A stretch of DNA of 64,000 nt from Devosia limi DSM 17137 (GCF_900128975.1 NZ_FQVC01000014.1:29839-93838), one strand, 5' to 3'; positions 44,788 to 54,787 are shown, counted from the first letter of the stretch. Translations and numbers: made by a program. Notes: a model not told the origin generated them from the sequence alone.

Positions 44788-45138
44788 CTAGGCGCTGCTT
44801 TGGGCGGAGGTTATGCATAAGGCAGCCGCAGGGTCGATCTCAAGGCGCTTGGGCGATATCGGTTCACCGCAGTCGACACAGTCTCCGAACTCGCCCGCTT
44901 CGAGGCGTCGAAGCGCCATTTCCAAGGCGACCTTTCGTGCCTGACGACGCTGATCGGATGCCTGGGCAAGAGCCTGGCCCTGGATCGCGTCCATTCGCGA
45001 CAGACGGCCAACGCTTTGCTGGTCCAGCTGTACTGGCGCCCGATCTTTTGCTGTCTCTTCGGACAACGTCATGAGCTCATCCAGTTCATTGCGGATGCGC
45101 TGTTCGAAGTGGCGTCCGGCATCGGGAGAGTTGGTCAT
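44788..45138 (-). CDS. DksA/TraR-type protein lacking one zinc cysteine
   Basis: A 116-residue protein with a coiled-coil N-terminal half and a C-terminal DksA-like zinc-finger region: CVDCGEPI, then RLEIDPAA and C-I-T-S. In typical members the last element is CxxC; here the fourth cysteine is serine (codon TCC), so zinc binding may be weak or lost. Such proteins bind RNA polymerase and adjust transcription in stress. GGTGGA precedes the ATG at 45138; sequence further upstream is not coding-like. Confidence 0.8.
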   Translation of the reverse strand: MTNSPDAGRHFEQRIRNELDELMTLSEETAKDRAPVQLDQQSVGRLSRMDAIQGQALAQASDQRRQARKVALEMALRRLEAGEFGDCVDCGEPISPKRLEIDPAAALCITSAQSSA

Positions 45139-45200
45139 TCGGCTTCCACCAAGATTGGCTGGAGGATTGTCAAAAGATCTCGCTATGGTTCCGCAATGGG

Positions 45201-45722
45201 TCATGCCCGTGCAATGGCGTCCCGATGATCGTGCAGGTCGATCAAACGGGAGCACTCGGAGACAAGAAGATCATGCGGTGAGATCGATGTTGGTCCGTGC
45301 AGGGTCGATACGAGTGTGACAGCGACCCCGCGCTCAATCAGTTGTTCAACAAGCGGGACGAGTTTGACATCGCCGGCGACAAGCAGAACCTCGTCTCCTG
45401 GGGCGGCCATGTCCAAGGCATCAATCGCCAAACCGACGAGATTGGTGCCGTAGCGCTCCTTTGGCAGGTCCTCAGTTTCGCTGTAGTCGTCGCCGAAAAT
45501 ATCGAACCCGTGGTGTGACAACCAATCGAGAAGGCGTTGTTGCCGGTCGGCCTCCTCGGCATCACGCAAGTCGCGATGGTAATGCGCCAATGTTATCGGA
45601 CCCTCTTGTGCCAGCATGGATACCAATGCTGTGAAGTCGATGCTGGTACCGAGCACTTTCCGGAGCCGATCACAGTGGGCGCCGTCTATGAGGAGGATGC
45701 GCTTCAAAGGCATGGACATCAT
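45201..45722 (-). CDS. NYN-domain (LabA/DUF88-like) protein
   Basis: A 173-residue protein with the NYN/PIN-like core: 'LLIDGAHCD' near the N terminus with the metal-binding Asp, 'DALDMAAPGDEVLLVAGDVK' (residues about 115-134) with further acids, and 'LVPLVEQLIERGVAV'. NYN proteins are predicted RNases. GGGAG precedes the ATG at 45722. It is 62 bases upstream of the dksA-like gene and likely cotranscribed. Confidence 0.82.
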   Translation of the reverse strand: MMSMPLKRILLIDGAHCDRLRKVLGTSIDFTALVSMLAQEGPITLAHYHRDLRDAEEADRQQRLLDWLSHHGFDIFGDDYSETEDLPKERYGTNLVGLAIDALDMAAPGDEVLLVAGDVKLVPLVEQLIERGVAVTLVSTLHGPTSISPHDLLVSECSRLIDLHDHRDAIARA

Positions 45723-45776
45723 TTCACTCCCTTGAATGACGAGATTGGCTGGCCGGGACGGCGGCCAGCGCAATGA

Positions 45777-46631
45777 TCAGCGGAACAGCATGACCGGGCG
45801 TTTGACCGAACGCATCATCTCGGCGGTAGTACTGCCTATGAACAAGCTGCGGATGCGAGAGTGCCCATAGGCGCCCATGATCAGCAAATCGATGTGATCC
45901 GCTTCGGCATGGGTGGCGATAACCTTTTCCGGCTCGCCATCCTCGATATGGATATGGACCGTGTAACCGGCATTTCGCAGGACATTGGCGGCGCTTTCCA
46001 GCTTGCCCCGAGCCTCTGGCGTGTCCCGACCCGCTGTGACGAGGTGGCCTTCAAGACCGGCAAACAACTTGCCAGTGGCAATATGATTGATTGCCTTCAT
46101 CACGCTGGGGCCACCGTCGAACGCGATCAGAAAACGCTGGATCGGCTGGAATGCCCGCGATGCCACCAAAATGGGTTTTGTGCTAGTCCTCACGACACGC
46201 TCCAGATTGGAGCCGAGGTGCAGCTTGGCAAAATCCGCTGCCTCCCCGCGCTTTCCGATCAGGATCAGGTCAGCCTCTTTTTCGAGTTCCTGCACGGCCT
46301 CGACGATATCGCCGTTTCGCAACTTGCCGACCGCTGCCGGTGCCCCCGCTTCAAGAAGACGCTGAACGCCCGCGTCGACGATAAGGCGACCACGTTGCTG
46401 CGCCAACTTGGCGCGCTGTGCATCGTGATCAGCCAGCTCGTTCAGAAGGCTGGATCGGGCTCCTAGCTCCAGATTGCCCGACAAGTCGAACGGTGTGCTG
46501 GATAGATCGCGACGACCAATCACATGGACCACGTCCACATTGGCGGCCAGGGTTGTCGCGGCCCAAGCTGTGTGGTCGAGAACGCTTTGTGCGTATGCCG
46601 AGCCGTCGATGAAAGCGATGAGTTTGGTCAT
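45777..46631 (-). CDS. Tandem universal stress protein
   Basis: A 284-residue protein with two UspA domains, residues 1-145 and 155-284. Each has the nucleotide-loop type sequence near its end ('LILIGKRGEAADF' and 'LLIMGAYGHSRI'). The AGGAGG ribosome site overlaps the stop of the SulP gene upstream, so the two are coupled. USP domains often partner with SulP permeases and may regulate the transporter. Confidence 0.88.
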   Translation of the reverse strand: MTKLIAFIDGSAYAQSVLDHTAWAATTLAANVDVVHVIGRRDLSSTPFDLSGNLELGARSSLLNELADHDAQRAKLAQQRGRLIVDAGVQRLLEAGAPAAVGKLRNGDIVEAVQELEKEADLILIGKRGEAADFAKLHLGSNLERVVRTSTKPILVASRAFQPIQRFLIAFDGGPSVMKAINHIATGKLFAGLEGHLVTAGRDTPEARGKLESAANVLRNAGYTVHIHIEDGEPEKVIATHAEADHIDLLIMGAYGHSRIRSLFIGSTTAEMMRSVKRPVMLFR

Positions 46632-46642
46632 CTGGGTTCCTC

Positions 46643-48130
46643 CTAATGGCCCATGAGGCGTTCGAGCGCCCCTGGTTTGTCATGGATGGCGAGCCGATCG
46701 ACGATGGTCTCGCTGGCTTCGTTCATGCCGACCAGGTTCACTTCGGCGCCTTCGCGACGGAACTTGAGAATGACCATGTCGAGCGCCTGGACACTGGAGA
46801 TGTCCCAGATATGGGCGTGCGTGACGTCGATGGTGACCTTTTCGAGCGCTTCTTTGAAGTCGAAGGCGTCTGTGAAATCCTCGGCTGAAGCGAAGAACAC
46901 TTGGCCCTCGACCGTATAGGTCCGCTCGCGGCCATCAGCTGACAAGCTCGAGGAGATGCGGAAGATCTGGGAGATTTTCCAGGCGAAGAACACGGCAGAG
47001 AGCAGGACGCCAACAAGGACGCCGGTCGCGAGGTTATGGGTGTAGACCACGGTTATCACTGTCGCGAGCATCACGATGGATGAGCTTCGCGGATGCGTGA
47101 CAAGCGTCTTGACCGAGCTCCAGGAAAAGGTGCCGATCGACACCATGATCATGATGGCCACCAGTGCTGCCATGGGTATCTGGCTAACCAGATCGCCCAG
47201 GACAAGGATCATGAATAGCAGGATAACGCCGGCAGAAAAGGTCGAAAGTCGGCCCCGGCCACCGGATTTCACGTTGATGATCGACTGACCGATCATGGCG
47301 CAGCCCGCCATGCCGCCGATAAAACCTGTGGCCGTGTTGGCGATACCCTGGCCAATGCATTCCTGGTTACGGTTACTCTTGGTGTCGGTGAGCTCGTCCA
47401 CGATCTGGGCGGTCATCAAGGACTCGAGCAGCCCGACCACCGCTACCGCTGCCGAGTAGGGCAGGATGATCATCAGCGTTTCGAGATTGAGTGGGATTTG
47501 TGGGATCAGGAAAATGGGCAGCGTATCGGGGAGTGCCCCCATGTCACCAACAGTGCGCAGGTCCATGCCGAGGAACATCGAGAGAGCGGTCAGCACCACG
47601 ATGCAGACAAGAGGGGATGGGATGGCTTTAGTGATGCGCGGGAAAAGGTAGATGATGGCGAGCCCACCGGCGACCATCGCATAGGTCAACCAGCTGACAT
47701 TGGTAAGCTCTGGCAGCTGGGCCATGAAGATCAGGATGGCCAGCGCATTGACGAAGCCGGTCATCACAGATTTCGAAACGAACCGCATGACATAGCCGAG
47801 TTTGAGGAAACCGGCGGCAATCTGCAGGAGACCTGCAAGAACGGTAGCGGCCAGCAAGTATTGCAGCCCGTGATCTCTCACGAGCGTGACCATGAGCACC
47901 GCTGTCGCGGCAGTGGCTGCCGAGATCATTCCGGGACGACCACCGACAAAGGCGATCAGCACGGCAATGGAAAATGAGGCGTAGAGGCCGACCTTTGGGT
48001 CAACGCCAGCGATAATGGAAAAGGCGATGGCCTCAGGAATCAAGGCTAGGGCAACGACAAGGCCGGCGAGAATATCGCCTCTTATATTACCGAACCACTC
48101 GGCACGCATTCGGGGGAGGAAGTCTTGCAT
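46643..48130 (-). CDS. SulP family anion permease, second copy
   Basis: A 495-residue SulP transporter with ten or more membrane segments and a C-terminal STAS-like domain (about 390-495). The '[20 protein letters not shown]' block is typical of a widespread SulP clade with unsettled substrate (sulfate or bicarbonate). It is only distantly similar to the SulP protein in the sulfur operon at 2479-4230. It leads a unit with the USP gene. Confidence 0.88.
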   Translation of the reverse strand: MQDFLPRMRAEWFGNIRGDILAGLVVALALIPEAIAFSIIAGVDPKVGLYASFSIAVLIAFVGGRPGMISAATAATAVLMVTLVRDHGLQYLLAATVLAGLLQIAAGFLKLGYVMRFVSKSVMTGFVNALAILIFMAQLPELTNVSWLTYAMVAGGLAIIYLFPRITKAIPSPLVCIVVLTALSMFLGMDLRTVGDMGALPDTLPIFLIPQIPLNLETLMIILPYSAAVAVVGLLESLMTAQIVDELTDTKSNRNQECIGQGIANTATGFIGGMAGCAMIGQSIINVKSGGRGRLSTFSAGVILLFMILVLGDLVSQIPMAALVAIMIMVSIGTFSWSSVKTLVTHPRSSSIVMLATVITVVYTHNLATGVLVGVLLSAVFFAWKISQIFRISSSLSADGRERTYTVEGQVFFASAEDFTDAFDFKEALEKVTIDVTHAHIWDISSVQALDMVILKFRREGAEVNLVGMNEASETIVDRLAIHDKPGALERLMGH

Positions 48131-48986
48131 TTAGTGTCCATCTGTGGAGCCGCGGGCGGGATGGCCTCTTGCGGCGGTCGAGATGCACGGGTGCTCTGAA
48201 AGAAACGGCAGCAATGCCCAAGTCGGGCCCTACGGGTGCGGTCACACACTAGAAATCGGACTTGTAGATTGAAGTGCCGAATTCGGGAAAGTCTGACCGG
48301 CAGCCGAACGCTTCAGGCGTTCCGTTGCATCGATGTTCAAACGATCTGGTAGGTGACCGGGGGATGGGCGCCCGGAGAAGCCACCCGCGGTGCGGGTCCG
48401 ACGACAGTCCCTTACATGCCCCAAGCACCATTCAGAAGCAAGTACCCATCTTCGGCAGGCTCGCAGGGCCGCAGAGCCCGCTTTGCTGAAATCGCAACTG
48501 TTAGCAGGCCGGCAGCAAGCCACCTCATTTCTGCCATCGCCGTATCAGCGAAAGAACAGCGGGAGCTAAATCGCTGAGGCGGCTTGGACGCACGAAATAG
48601 GGTGCACGTCCGCCGGCCAGCAGATGGCCCGCATTACTCTCGCGGGCTCAAAATCTTTCATAGATGAAAGTGCAGGAAGCTCGGCCGCCTTTGGCTTTCT
48701 GAGACAGAAGTGCTTATCCAAATATGGCGTGGGTCGTTACTCTATGCTATTCGAAAAGCAGGGCCGTACGCGCGGCCCTGGGGTGTGGAAACCTCAATCC
48801 AGCGGTTGGTGCCTGCCGAGAGGGCGCCACAATCCTTTGACCATGCGGTCGGGGAGCCTGTGACGTATGTCCAGGTGCCCCGGTGCTAAAGGTCACAGGA
48901 ATCGGCTGGATCGATTTTCCAACTCCCCGATCATGGGTTAGAGGATGTTTGCGGGGGCGTACCGCGGACCAACCTTGATACAACCG
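48131..48986. other. Gene-poor 856-bp region before the traM-like gene
   Basis: No gene I can support. Frames on both strands are short. A 38-codon - strand frame (48412-48528) begins like a signal peptide but has no ribosome site and stops early; it may be a decayed exported protein. Promoters for the SulP gene (leftward) and for the traM-like gene (rightward) should lie here but are not clear. Confidence 0.4.
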
Positions 48987-49289
48987 ATGCCCATCAATCT
49001 GATTTCAGGTCCCGGAATTGCTCCGCCCGAACCCAGTGTCCCACTGCTCGAGCACGATACGCTGGCCGCGATGCTGACCTATCGATACTATCTCCGCATT
49101 GCCCAACGCCGTTTTGACCAACTGGACCGCCTTTCCAGGCTGGTGCCGAAAAACTCATGGCAGCTGGCACGAGCGAATGCTGCATATGGTTCGGCAGCCA
49201 TAAAACTGGACAGACAAGAAATTCTGCTCGCCAGACTAGTTCAGCGACTGGGGTACGTTCCAAGGATCGATCCCGACAGGTTTCACTGA
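48987..49289 (+). CDS. TraM-like antiactivator of TraR
   Basis: A 100-residue helical protein convergent with traR, 15 bases from its end. By eye it follows the layout of Ti-plasmid TraM (102 residues): an extended N terminus, a long helix (about 24-52), a second long helix (about 58-88) and a C-terminal 'RLGYVPRI' that parallels TraM 'ILGFIPKV'. TraM binds TraR and blocks DNA binding until enough AHL has built up. The similarity is low overall and based on my reading only. The ATG at 48987 gives the TraM-like length; an ATG at 48945 is also possible. Confidence 0.55.
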   Translation: MPINLISGPGIAPPEPSVPLLEHDTLAAMLTYRYYLRIAQRRFDQLDRLSRLVPKNSWQLARANAAYGSAAIKLDRQEILLARLVQRLGYVPRIDPDRFH

Positions 49290-49304
49290 GCATAGAGAGC
49301 TATG

Positions 49305-50015
49305 CTAGATCAACCCATGGTCCGTGGCAGTGCCGATCGCCTGCTGAATGTTGTTGGCGCCTAATTTGCGACGCGCGCCCTGCATATGGAAACGCACACT
49401 TGGTTCCTTGAGACCCATCAACTCAGCAATGTCGGACGCGCCAAAACCTCGCTTTGACCAGGCCAGAACCTTTGTTTCCTGCGGACTTAGCTTAAAGTCG
49501 GGGCCATCAAGAAGTGCCTGAGCGCGGACCTTGGCAAATGCGTGCATGTAAATGGCGGCGTCTCGAGTGACATCGAGATCGGCAATGTTGCGGCTGCCGG
49601 GTGCCAGTCTCGAAGAGGCCAAAGTCAGCATTGCGGTGTGACGATAACCACACGGAATTGGAATGCTGACCCCAGAGCGAATGCCGAAGTCCGCAGCCTC
49701 TCCCATAAACGAGGTCTGAACCTTGGAAACACGCACTGGCATCTGGTCGACCGACCATTCGAACGGCGTACCCAGCTCTTTGGCCGTCCTGACCACCGGG
49801 TCTATGATCGACATGTCCTTGCTGAGGTAGTGCGCTATCCATTCATCAGGATAGTCCGAGATCCCGCGAACGTCATTGCCATAGGAATCGAGATAAGCGC
49901 ACCACTCAAACCCCAACTCAGCGGTCAACTGCTGAAGAGCCGCCAGGAAGTCATCGCGATTCTGCGCGACCTCGATCGCTTGGATGAAATCGCCGAACCA
50001 GTTTGGGATGACCAT
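49305..50015 (-). CDS. traR: TraR-type LuxR quorum-sensing activator
   Basis: A 236-residue LuxR-family protein with an N-terminal AHL-binding domain and a C-terminal HTH (about 170-236, 'LSPQETKVLAWSKRGFGASD' onward). The residues that bind AHL in TraR are all present, shifted by two: W59, Y63, D72, P73, W87, G115. It lies directly after trbI on the same strand, as in several rhizobial plasmids. It should activate the traI-trb and tra operons through the 18-bp boxes at 37489 and 60310. Confidence 0.9.
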   Translation of the reverse strand: MVIPNWFGDFIQAIEVAQNRDDFLAALQQLTAELGFEWCAYLDSYGNDVRGISDYPDEWIAHYLSKDMSIIDPVVRTAKELGTPFEWSVDQMPVRVSKVQTSFMGEAADFGIRSGVSIPIPCGYRHTAMLTLASSRLAPGSRNIADLDVTRDAAIYMHAFAKVRAQALLDGPDFKLSPQETKVLAWSKRGFGASDIAELMGLKEPSVRFHMQGARRKLGANNIQQAIGTATDHGLI

Positions 50016-50135
50016 GCTCGACGGTGCTCCGTTTGCGCTAGACGCAAAAACAAAATCCTGCCGCGTGCGTCAAGGTATTGATGTGCCGTGTTTTTCGCAT
50101 TGCGAGCAATATATTCTGACATGTTAGTCCAATAT

Positions 50136-51413
50136 TCAATATGCCTTTGGAAACACCAGATCCTGGTCCACCAGCACATTGAATATGTATCCCGGTCGGA
50201 TCTCCAGCGTCGGCTGAACCTCCATATTCTGCCCAATCGTCCGGTCGGCCACCTCGCTGAACGTTTCCGCAAATGATCGCCGTGCAGCGTCGGTGGCGCT
50301 GTTGTCAGCCGAGCCCTGGTCCTCAGGGAGAGCCATGTCGATGCCGGCCCCAATTGCGGCAACGAGGATCGCGGAGCCGAACACCTCGAAGTAGTGGTTA
50401 TCGACCTGATCGGAAAAGCCGCCAAAACCCTGCGCATCGGTACCGGCCATGCCGCCGATCTGCAGAGTGGCGCCATCGGGAAAGACGATGTCTGTCCAAA
50501 TGACGAGCGCCCGTCGCTGCCCAAAAGTTACCTTCGAGTCATACCGGCCAAATAGCCTCGTGCCTTGCGGAATGAGTAGGTGATGCCCAGTCGCACTGTC
50601 GAATACGTGCTGGCTGACCTGGGCGATGATGCGCCCGGGGAGGTCGGAATTTATGCCCGTGATCAGTGTTGCTGGGATGACCGAGCCACGCTTGAGCTCA
50701 AACGGTGATACTGGTGCCATCACCTGGTTGGGCAGGTAGCCGAGGTCCTTGAGATCCTGATTGAAGAAGGCATCCTTGGCATCTTGACCATTGGGATCGG
50801 CATTCTGCGCTTCATCGCTACCTGCCATCGCGGCAGCGTAGAGACCTGCTAGATCAGGTCTGCCTATCCCGGCCTGAATCGAGCCAGGGTCCGGCGGCGG
50901 GTCGTTCAGCGCACCAAGGTTTATCGCGGTTGGCGAGTCGAAGGCGGCTTGACTGGCTTGAACGCTGGCCATGCGTTGACGATGTAGTTCACGCAGCAAC
51001 TGCTCTTCCTGCTCTCGTTGCAGCTCTGCCTTCCAATCCTCTTCAGGTCCAACGACCGGGCCACTGGGAAGGGGATCCCTTGCCGGCGTGGGTTGGAAGG
51101 GGTTGGCGACCGGGGCAGGAACCGCGGGTGCAGGCTGAATCCGTACAGGTTCAGATCGCGGCGCTTCGATGATGCCGTCGGGCATACCCTCCTTGAGGCG
51201 GTCGCCAAAGCCGCCCGCCGGTAAGCCGTTAGCGTCATCGAGGTTCGTGTCGGCGGGTCCAAAAATACCGCGTGTTGAAATGCCATAGACGATGACGACG
51301 AGGAAGATGACAGCCAAGGCGATGCCAACAAAAACCGGCAAGCGGTTGATGCGCTGGATTTTCGGCGCATCATCGCTCAATCGAGGCGCGGGCGAAATGT
51401 CGAGCGATGCCAA
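50136..51413 (-). CDS. trbI: TrbI, VirB10-like mating-channel protein
   Basis: A 425-residue protein with one inner-membrane helix (about 27-46), a proline-rich periplasmic stretch and a C-terminal VirB10 domain ('SVIPATLITGINSDLPG' and 'LLIPQGTRLFGRYDS'). It spans the envelope as part of the type IV secretion core. The start is TTG at 51413, with AGGAGG five bases upstream. It is the last trb gene, followed by traR. Confidence 0.92.
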   Translation of the reverse strand: MASLDISPAPRLSDDAPKIQRINRLPVFVGIALAVIFLVVIVYGISTRGIFGPADTNLDDANGLPAGGFGDRLKEGMPDGIIEAPRSEPVRIQPAPAVPAPVANPFQPTPARDPLPSGPVVGPEEDWKAELQREQEEQLLRELHRQRMASVQASQAAFDSPTAINLGALNDPPPDPGSIQAGIGRPDLAGLYAAAMAGSDEAQNADPNGQDAKDAFFNQDLKDLGYLPNQVMAPVSPFELKRGSVIPATLITGINSDLPGRIIAQVSQHVFDSATGHHLLIPQGTRLFGRYDSKVTFGQRRALVIWTDIVFPDGATLQIGGMAGTDAQGFGGFSDQVDNHYFEVFGSAILVAAIGAGIDMALPEDQGSADNSATDAARRSFAETFSEVADRTIGQNMEVQPTLEIRPGYIFNVLVDQDLVFPKAY

Positions 51414-51422
51414 AAGTGCCTC

Positions 51423-51887
51423 CTATGCGCGCTGCAGGACCGAGAGGGGACTTGTTGGCGTGGCTCCCGTTTCGGTCAGGGCATAGGCGCGCCCAAGATC
51501 GACGGTAGCGGTAGAGAGCCGTGCCAGGACGCTGCCTTCGAAGCTGTCGACTATGAATGCCACGGGAATTGCCGAGGCATCGTCCACCTTTTGATCGATG
51601 GCGACGGCATAGCCCCACGCTCGCAATGACTTTTCCAAAGCAACAGCAAAGGCCGAGTCGTCCGGCTTCAGCACGACTGTGCCGGTACCGGGACCAACGA
51701 CCTCTGCCAAACGACCCACCAGATCCTCGGCAATGACGCCGGCGGCCTCGGGAGAAACCAGCGCATTGTCGATGCTCGCAATCTGTGCGGAGGACCCACC
51801 AATGCCAAAGGTTTGGCAGCCGGCCAGCGGCAGGGTTGTGGCAAGGAAGCCGAGCACCCGAAATGCTGACTTGATCCGGATGTTCAT
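51423..51887 (-). CDS. trbH: TrbH, lipoprotein of the mating channel
   Basis: A 154-residue lipoprotein: signal peptide ending in the lipobox LAGC (Cys near residue 24). Size and position between trbG and trbI fit TrbH of Ti/RP4-type systems. Probably VirB7-like, anchoring the outer-membrane ring. It starts two bases from the end of trbG. Confidence 0.84.
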   Translation of the reverse strand: MNIRIKSAFRVLGFLATTLPLAGCQTFGIGGSSAQIASIDNALVSPEAAGVIAEDLVGRLAEVVGPGTGTVVLKPDDSAFAVALEKSLRAWGYAVAIDQKVDDASAIPVAFIVDSFEGSVLARLSTATVDLGRAYALTETGATPTSPLSVLQRA

Positions 51888-51888
51888 T

Positions 51889-52731
51889 CTAGCTACCCCG
51901 CCTGATGGTGATTTTCTGTTGTTCGCGGCCAACGCCTGAGACCAGCACCGCGTGATCGACTAGATAGTCGACGACCATCATGTTGTTCTGCAGCCGGTAG
52001 TTGACGATGCGATTTTCACCACCGGAAATGACGAACAAAACCGGCGCATCGCCGCCAGCGAGAGCTGATGGGAACTGGATGTAGGTTTTGAGGCCATCGG
52101 TATAGATGCGACTGGGTTTCCAGCGCGCGGCCCCCTCAATGCGGAAACCAAAATCCAGGTTCTCGGCCGGGACCCCTGCCCCGTCGACGACGCTGGCCTC
52201 CATCCGGGCGTTGATCTCGTCGAGCTTGGCGGCGACGTCGTCCGGATACTCAAAGCCAACTCGGGCCATGTATTCGGTGGGATGGGAGCGCAATTGCACG
52301 TGGTAGGTGCGCCGGGAGGTGGTCACCACCATCGAGGTTTCAATGCCAGCTTCGGACGGCTTGACGATCAAATGGACTGCTTGCGCACCGGCAGCTCCCG
52401 AGGTGGCGGGATCTACCTTCCAGCGGACGCTGTCGCCGACGAGAACGTCACGGACGACTTCGCCGGCCTGCAGTTCAATATCGCAGACCTGCAAGGGCGA
52501 ACAGACGACCGACGGTTGCACTTCGCCGAACAGGAAGACCACCTTGCCGTCAGGCCCACGTGTCACCACCCCCCGCCCTTCCTGCCACTCGCCGGACAGA
52601 TAGGTGCCTTTCGCCTCATTGGCGCTCATGTCTTGCGCGGAGACGCTGCCGAGGGTGCACAAGGTAGTGGCCAGCACCAACAGCGGCATTGCGGGCCATG
52701 GCTTCGAATGGGAGTATCGAGATATCGTCAT
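51889..52731 (-). CDS. trbG: TrbG, VirB9-like outer-membrane channel protein
   Basis: A 280-residue exported protein with a signal peptide (cleavage near 'GSVSA', about residue 33) and a VirB9/CagX domain. The '[20 protein letters not shown]' segment near residue 190-210 is characteristic. The start overlaps the trbF stop (ATGA). Confidence 0.9.
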   Translation of the reverse strand: MTISRYSHSKPWPAMPLLVLATTLCTLGSVSAQDMSANEAKGTYLSGEWQEGRGVVTRGPDGKVVFLFGEVQPSVVCSPLQVCDIELQAGEVVRDVLVGDSVRWKVDPATSGAAGAQAVHLIVKPSEAGIETSMVVTTSRRTYHVQLRSHPTEYMARVGFEYPDDVAAKLDEINARMEASVVDGAGVPAENLDFGFRIEGAARWKPSRIYTDGLKTYIQFPSALAGGDAPVLFVISGGENRIVNYRLQNNMMVVDYLVDHAVLVSGVGREQQKITIRRGS

Positions 52732-53390
52732 AGCTGGGCGGTCCAATCGAAGTCTCGGACATAGAGCCCGATAGGATTGAGGCGGATCGTGGCTTCGTCC
52801 AGAGGCGGGGAAAGCGTCACGGTGGCGATGCCGCGGAAGCGGCGGGTGGCGAGTTCTTTGCCCTGCCGGTCGCGCTCGAATTCGGTCCAGTCGATCTGGT
52901 AGGACTGGTTTGAAAGCGCGACCACATTGTTGATCTCGATCGAGACCGTGGCCGTCCTGGCTCTTTCAAAAGGGTTGGCGCCCCGAAACCAGGCGTTGAC
53001 CTTCTCCGTGGAAGGATCGGTTGTCCGCAGCAGGGCATAGGTGCGGTCGATGTATTGCTTCTGCACCACAGCGTCGGGCGTGATCGACTTAAAGCTGGTC
53101 ACGAAACCACCGAGCATGGCGCGCACGACCCGCGGATCGGCGTAATCGATCTGCGCAGGAAAGCCAGCGGATGCTGGCGTTCCAAGGCGGTCGACTTCGA
53201 CAATGTAGGGCACCAGTTTGACCTGCGTGCTCTGGTAGAGGGCGTAGCTCGTTCCGATCACCGCCATGGTCAGTGAGACCATCGCCACGATGCGCCAGGT
53301 ATTCGCCGCTTTGACGAAACCGCCATAACGCTCGTTCCACTCAAGCCGGGCGGCCAGATACGGGTTGTCTGAAGGTAGTTGTTTGGACAT
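52728..53390 (-). CDS. trbF: TrbF, VirB8-like channel protein
   Basis: A 220-residue protein with an N-terminal cytoplasmic part, one membrane helix (about 32-53) and a periplasmic VirB8-like domain. The '[15 protein letters not shown]' start is typical of TrbF. It forms the inner-membrane assembly platform. The gap to trbL is 27 bases. Confidence 0.9.
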   Translation of the reverse strand: MSKQLPSDNPYLAARLEWNERYGGFVKAANTWRIVAMVSLTMAVIGTSYALYQSTQVKLVPYIVEVDRLGTPASAGFPAQIDYADPRVVRAMLGGFVTSFKSITPDAVVQKQYIDRTYALLRTTDPSTEKVNAWFRGANPFERARTATVSIEINNVVALSNQSYQIDWTEFERDRQGKELATRRFRGIATVTLSPPLDEATIRLNPIGLYVRDFDWTAQL

Positions 53391-53417
53391 CAGAAATTCT
53401 CGATGCTGCGGGCTGCC

Positions 53418-54596
53418 TTACGGCTTGCCGGATTTGGGGCCGGAAGAAGCGGGTTTAGACCCACGCGCGTCGCTGGCGGCCAACTTGGCATTGGCCAGTC
53501 CCATGGTTGTGGTGCCGAAACTGCCCGGTCCACCGATCGCCTGGTCCTTGATGGCCGAGGCGGTAGCGGCTAGTCCTCGGACGGCGGTCGAGGCCGTAGC
53601 GGCCGTTCCGGCCGCTGCCGCGCCTGTAAAGCCACCTTTCTCAAACGCGCCTGCGGCCGCTCTCCCGCCGGCGCCGATGGCCGTCGCCCCCATTGCGGCG
53701 ACGCCAGCGCCAAACTGGTATCCGTTCATCGTGGGTCGGGCCGCTTCTATGCCGCTGGTGACGGAGACGCCCTGAATGACGCCAGAAATCATGGGCGGTA
53801 GGAGCATTGAAATGTAGGCGATGACGATGGCGAGCCCCGCGATCGACGCAGGACCGATAAAGCTCTGGTCAATGTCAGGAGTCGCCGCCACGTCGATCAA
53901 GGTACGGGCGCCAATGGCGGCGACCATCACCAACACCATGATCTTCATGCCGACGGAGAAGGCGTAGATCAGGTATTTGATGGCAAAATCCTTGGTGTAG
54001 GATGAGCCACCGAAGCCGAGCAGGATCATGCCGGCGAGCAGACCGACATACATTTCAAGGATGACGGCAAGCAGGATAGCGGCGACCAGGCCAAAGGCTG
54101 CGATCACCGCCAAAGCGCAAACGCCGACGATGACGTTCTTGCCGAAATCGCCTGGATTCCACCATGCAAGTTGCTGCGTCATGCGGTTCGCGACGTCGAT
54201 TCCCGCATCGAAGACGGCGGCAGGCGAAACGTCACCAGAGCCAGAGCCAATCTGAAACAGGCTGCTGACCACTGCTTTTGCCAGGTCCGGGCCGTTCGTC
54301 AGGACAAACAAAAAGAAGCCGATGAACAGGATGCGGCGCACCAGCTCGGAAAAGAAGCTTTCGAGCGTGCTGCCCTGTATCGCCAGCCAAACGGCCGCAA
54401 TGCCGACCTCGATCACGGCCAGGATCCAGAACAGGCTGGTCGCGTGCTGCATGAGCACTGTTTCCCAGTTCCGGGCCTGGGTAGTGATCGACTGCTGCAC
54501 GGTTTCGACGACGTTGTTCGGCGTCTGGCCGTGCGCTTGGCTGATGAGGAGCAACGAGCCGACAAAAACGAGGCTCGCGAAATACGAAGGCTTCAT
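53418..54596 (-). CDS. trbL: TrbL, VirB6-like polytopic channel protein
   Basis: A 392-residue protein with a signal sequence, five to six membrane segments (about 50-290) and a Gly/Ala/Ser-rich C-terminal tail. It matches TrbL/VirB6, which forms the inner-membrane pore. The ATG at 54596 has GGAG eight bases upstream; the GTG at 54605 is less likely. The start lies in a 43-bp direct repeat shared with the trbK start. Confidence 0.9.
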   Translation of the reverse strand: MKPSYFASLVFVGSLLLISQAHGQTPNNVVETVQQSITTQARNWETVLMQHATSLFWILAVIEVGIAAVWLAIQGSTLESFFSELVRRILFIGFFLFVLTNGPDLAKAVVSSLFQIGSGSGDVSPAAVFDAGIDVANRMTQQLAWWNPGDFGKNVIVGVCALAVIAAFGLVAAILLAVILEMYVGLLAGMILLGFGGSSYTKDFAIKYLIYAFSVGMKIMVLVMVAAIGARTLIDVAATPDIDQSFIGPASIAGLAIVIAYISMLLPPMISGVIQGVSVTSGIEAARPTMNGYQFGAGVAAMGATAIGAGGRAAAGAFEKGGFTGAAAAGTAATASTAVRGLAATASAIKDQAIGGPGSFGTTTMGLANAKLAASDARGSKPASSGPKSGKP

Positions 54597-54634
54597 GCTC
54601 ACCACTCCGGAGTGAAGGGCGTTTCATCGCCGAC
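54592..54634. repeat. Imperfect direct repeat at the trbK/trbL junction (copy A)
   Basis: This 43-bp segment is repeated at 54783-54824 with roughly four in five bases identical. In both copies, read on the - strand, it contains the coding end of one gene (GDExxFxPEW and stop), a GGAGTGG ribosome site and the next start codon. So trbJ and trbK end with nearly the same residues and their successors start from the same site. Confidence 0.75.
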
Positions 54635-54787
54635 TACGGTGTCGACCGTTCCATCTGATGGGCTCGCTTTAGTCTGCGCCGTCTCCACAGGAGCCTGTCG
54701 TACCGCGAGCGCGAGGTATGCGAACCCGGCGCCAGTCACGAACAAGACAATGATGAGCGCAAGCCTGACGCGCGACGGTTGCTTCAT
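54599..54787 (-). CDS. trbK: TrbK, small entry-exclusion-type membrane protein
   Basis: A 62-residue protein with one membrane helix (about 8-27) and a charged periplasmic tail. The position between trbJ and trbL fits TrbK, which blocks mating between cells that carry the same plasmid. Its last residues, GDETPFTPEW, nearly repeat the end of TrbJ. Confidence 0.8.
   Translation of the reverse strand: MKQPSRVRLALIIVLFVTGAGFAYLALAVRQAPVETAQTKASPSDGTVDTVVGDETPFTPEW

Noticed and set aside
48412..48528. 38-codon - strand frame with a signal-peptide-like start
   Set aside because: No ribosome site, no continuation, and no homologue recognised; mentioned only as possible remnant.
50099..50110. 12-bp palindrome ATTGC-GA-GCAAT upstream of traR considered as a TraR or other operator
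   Set aside because: Short, does not resemble the tra box, and could be chance in AT-rich sequence.
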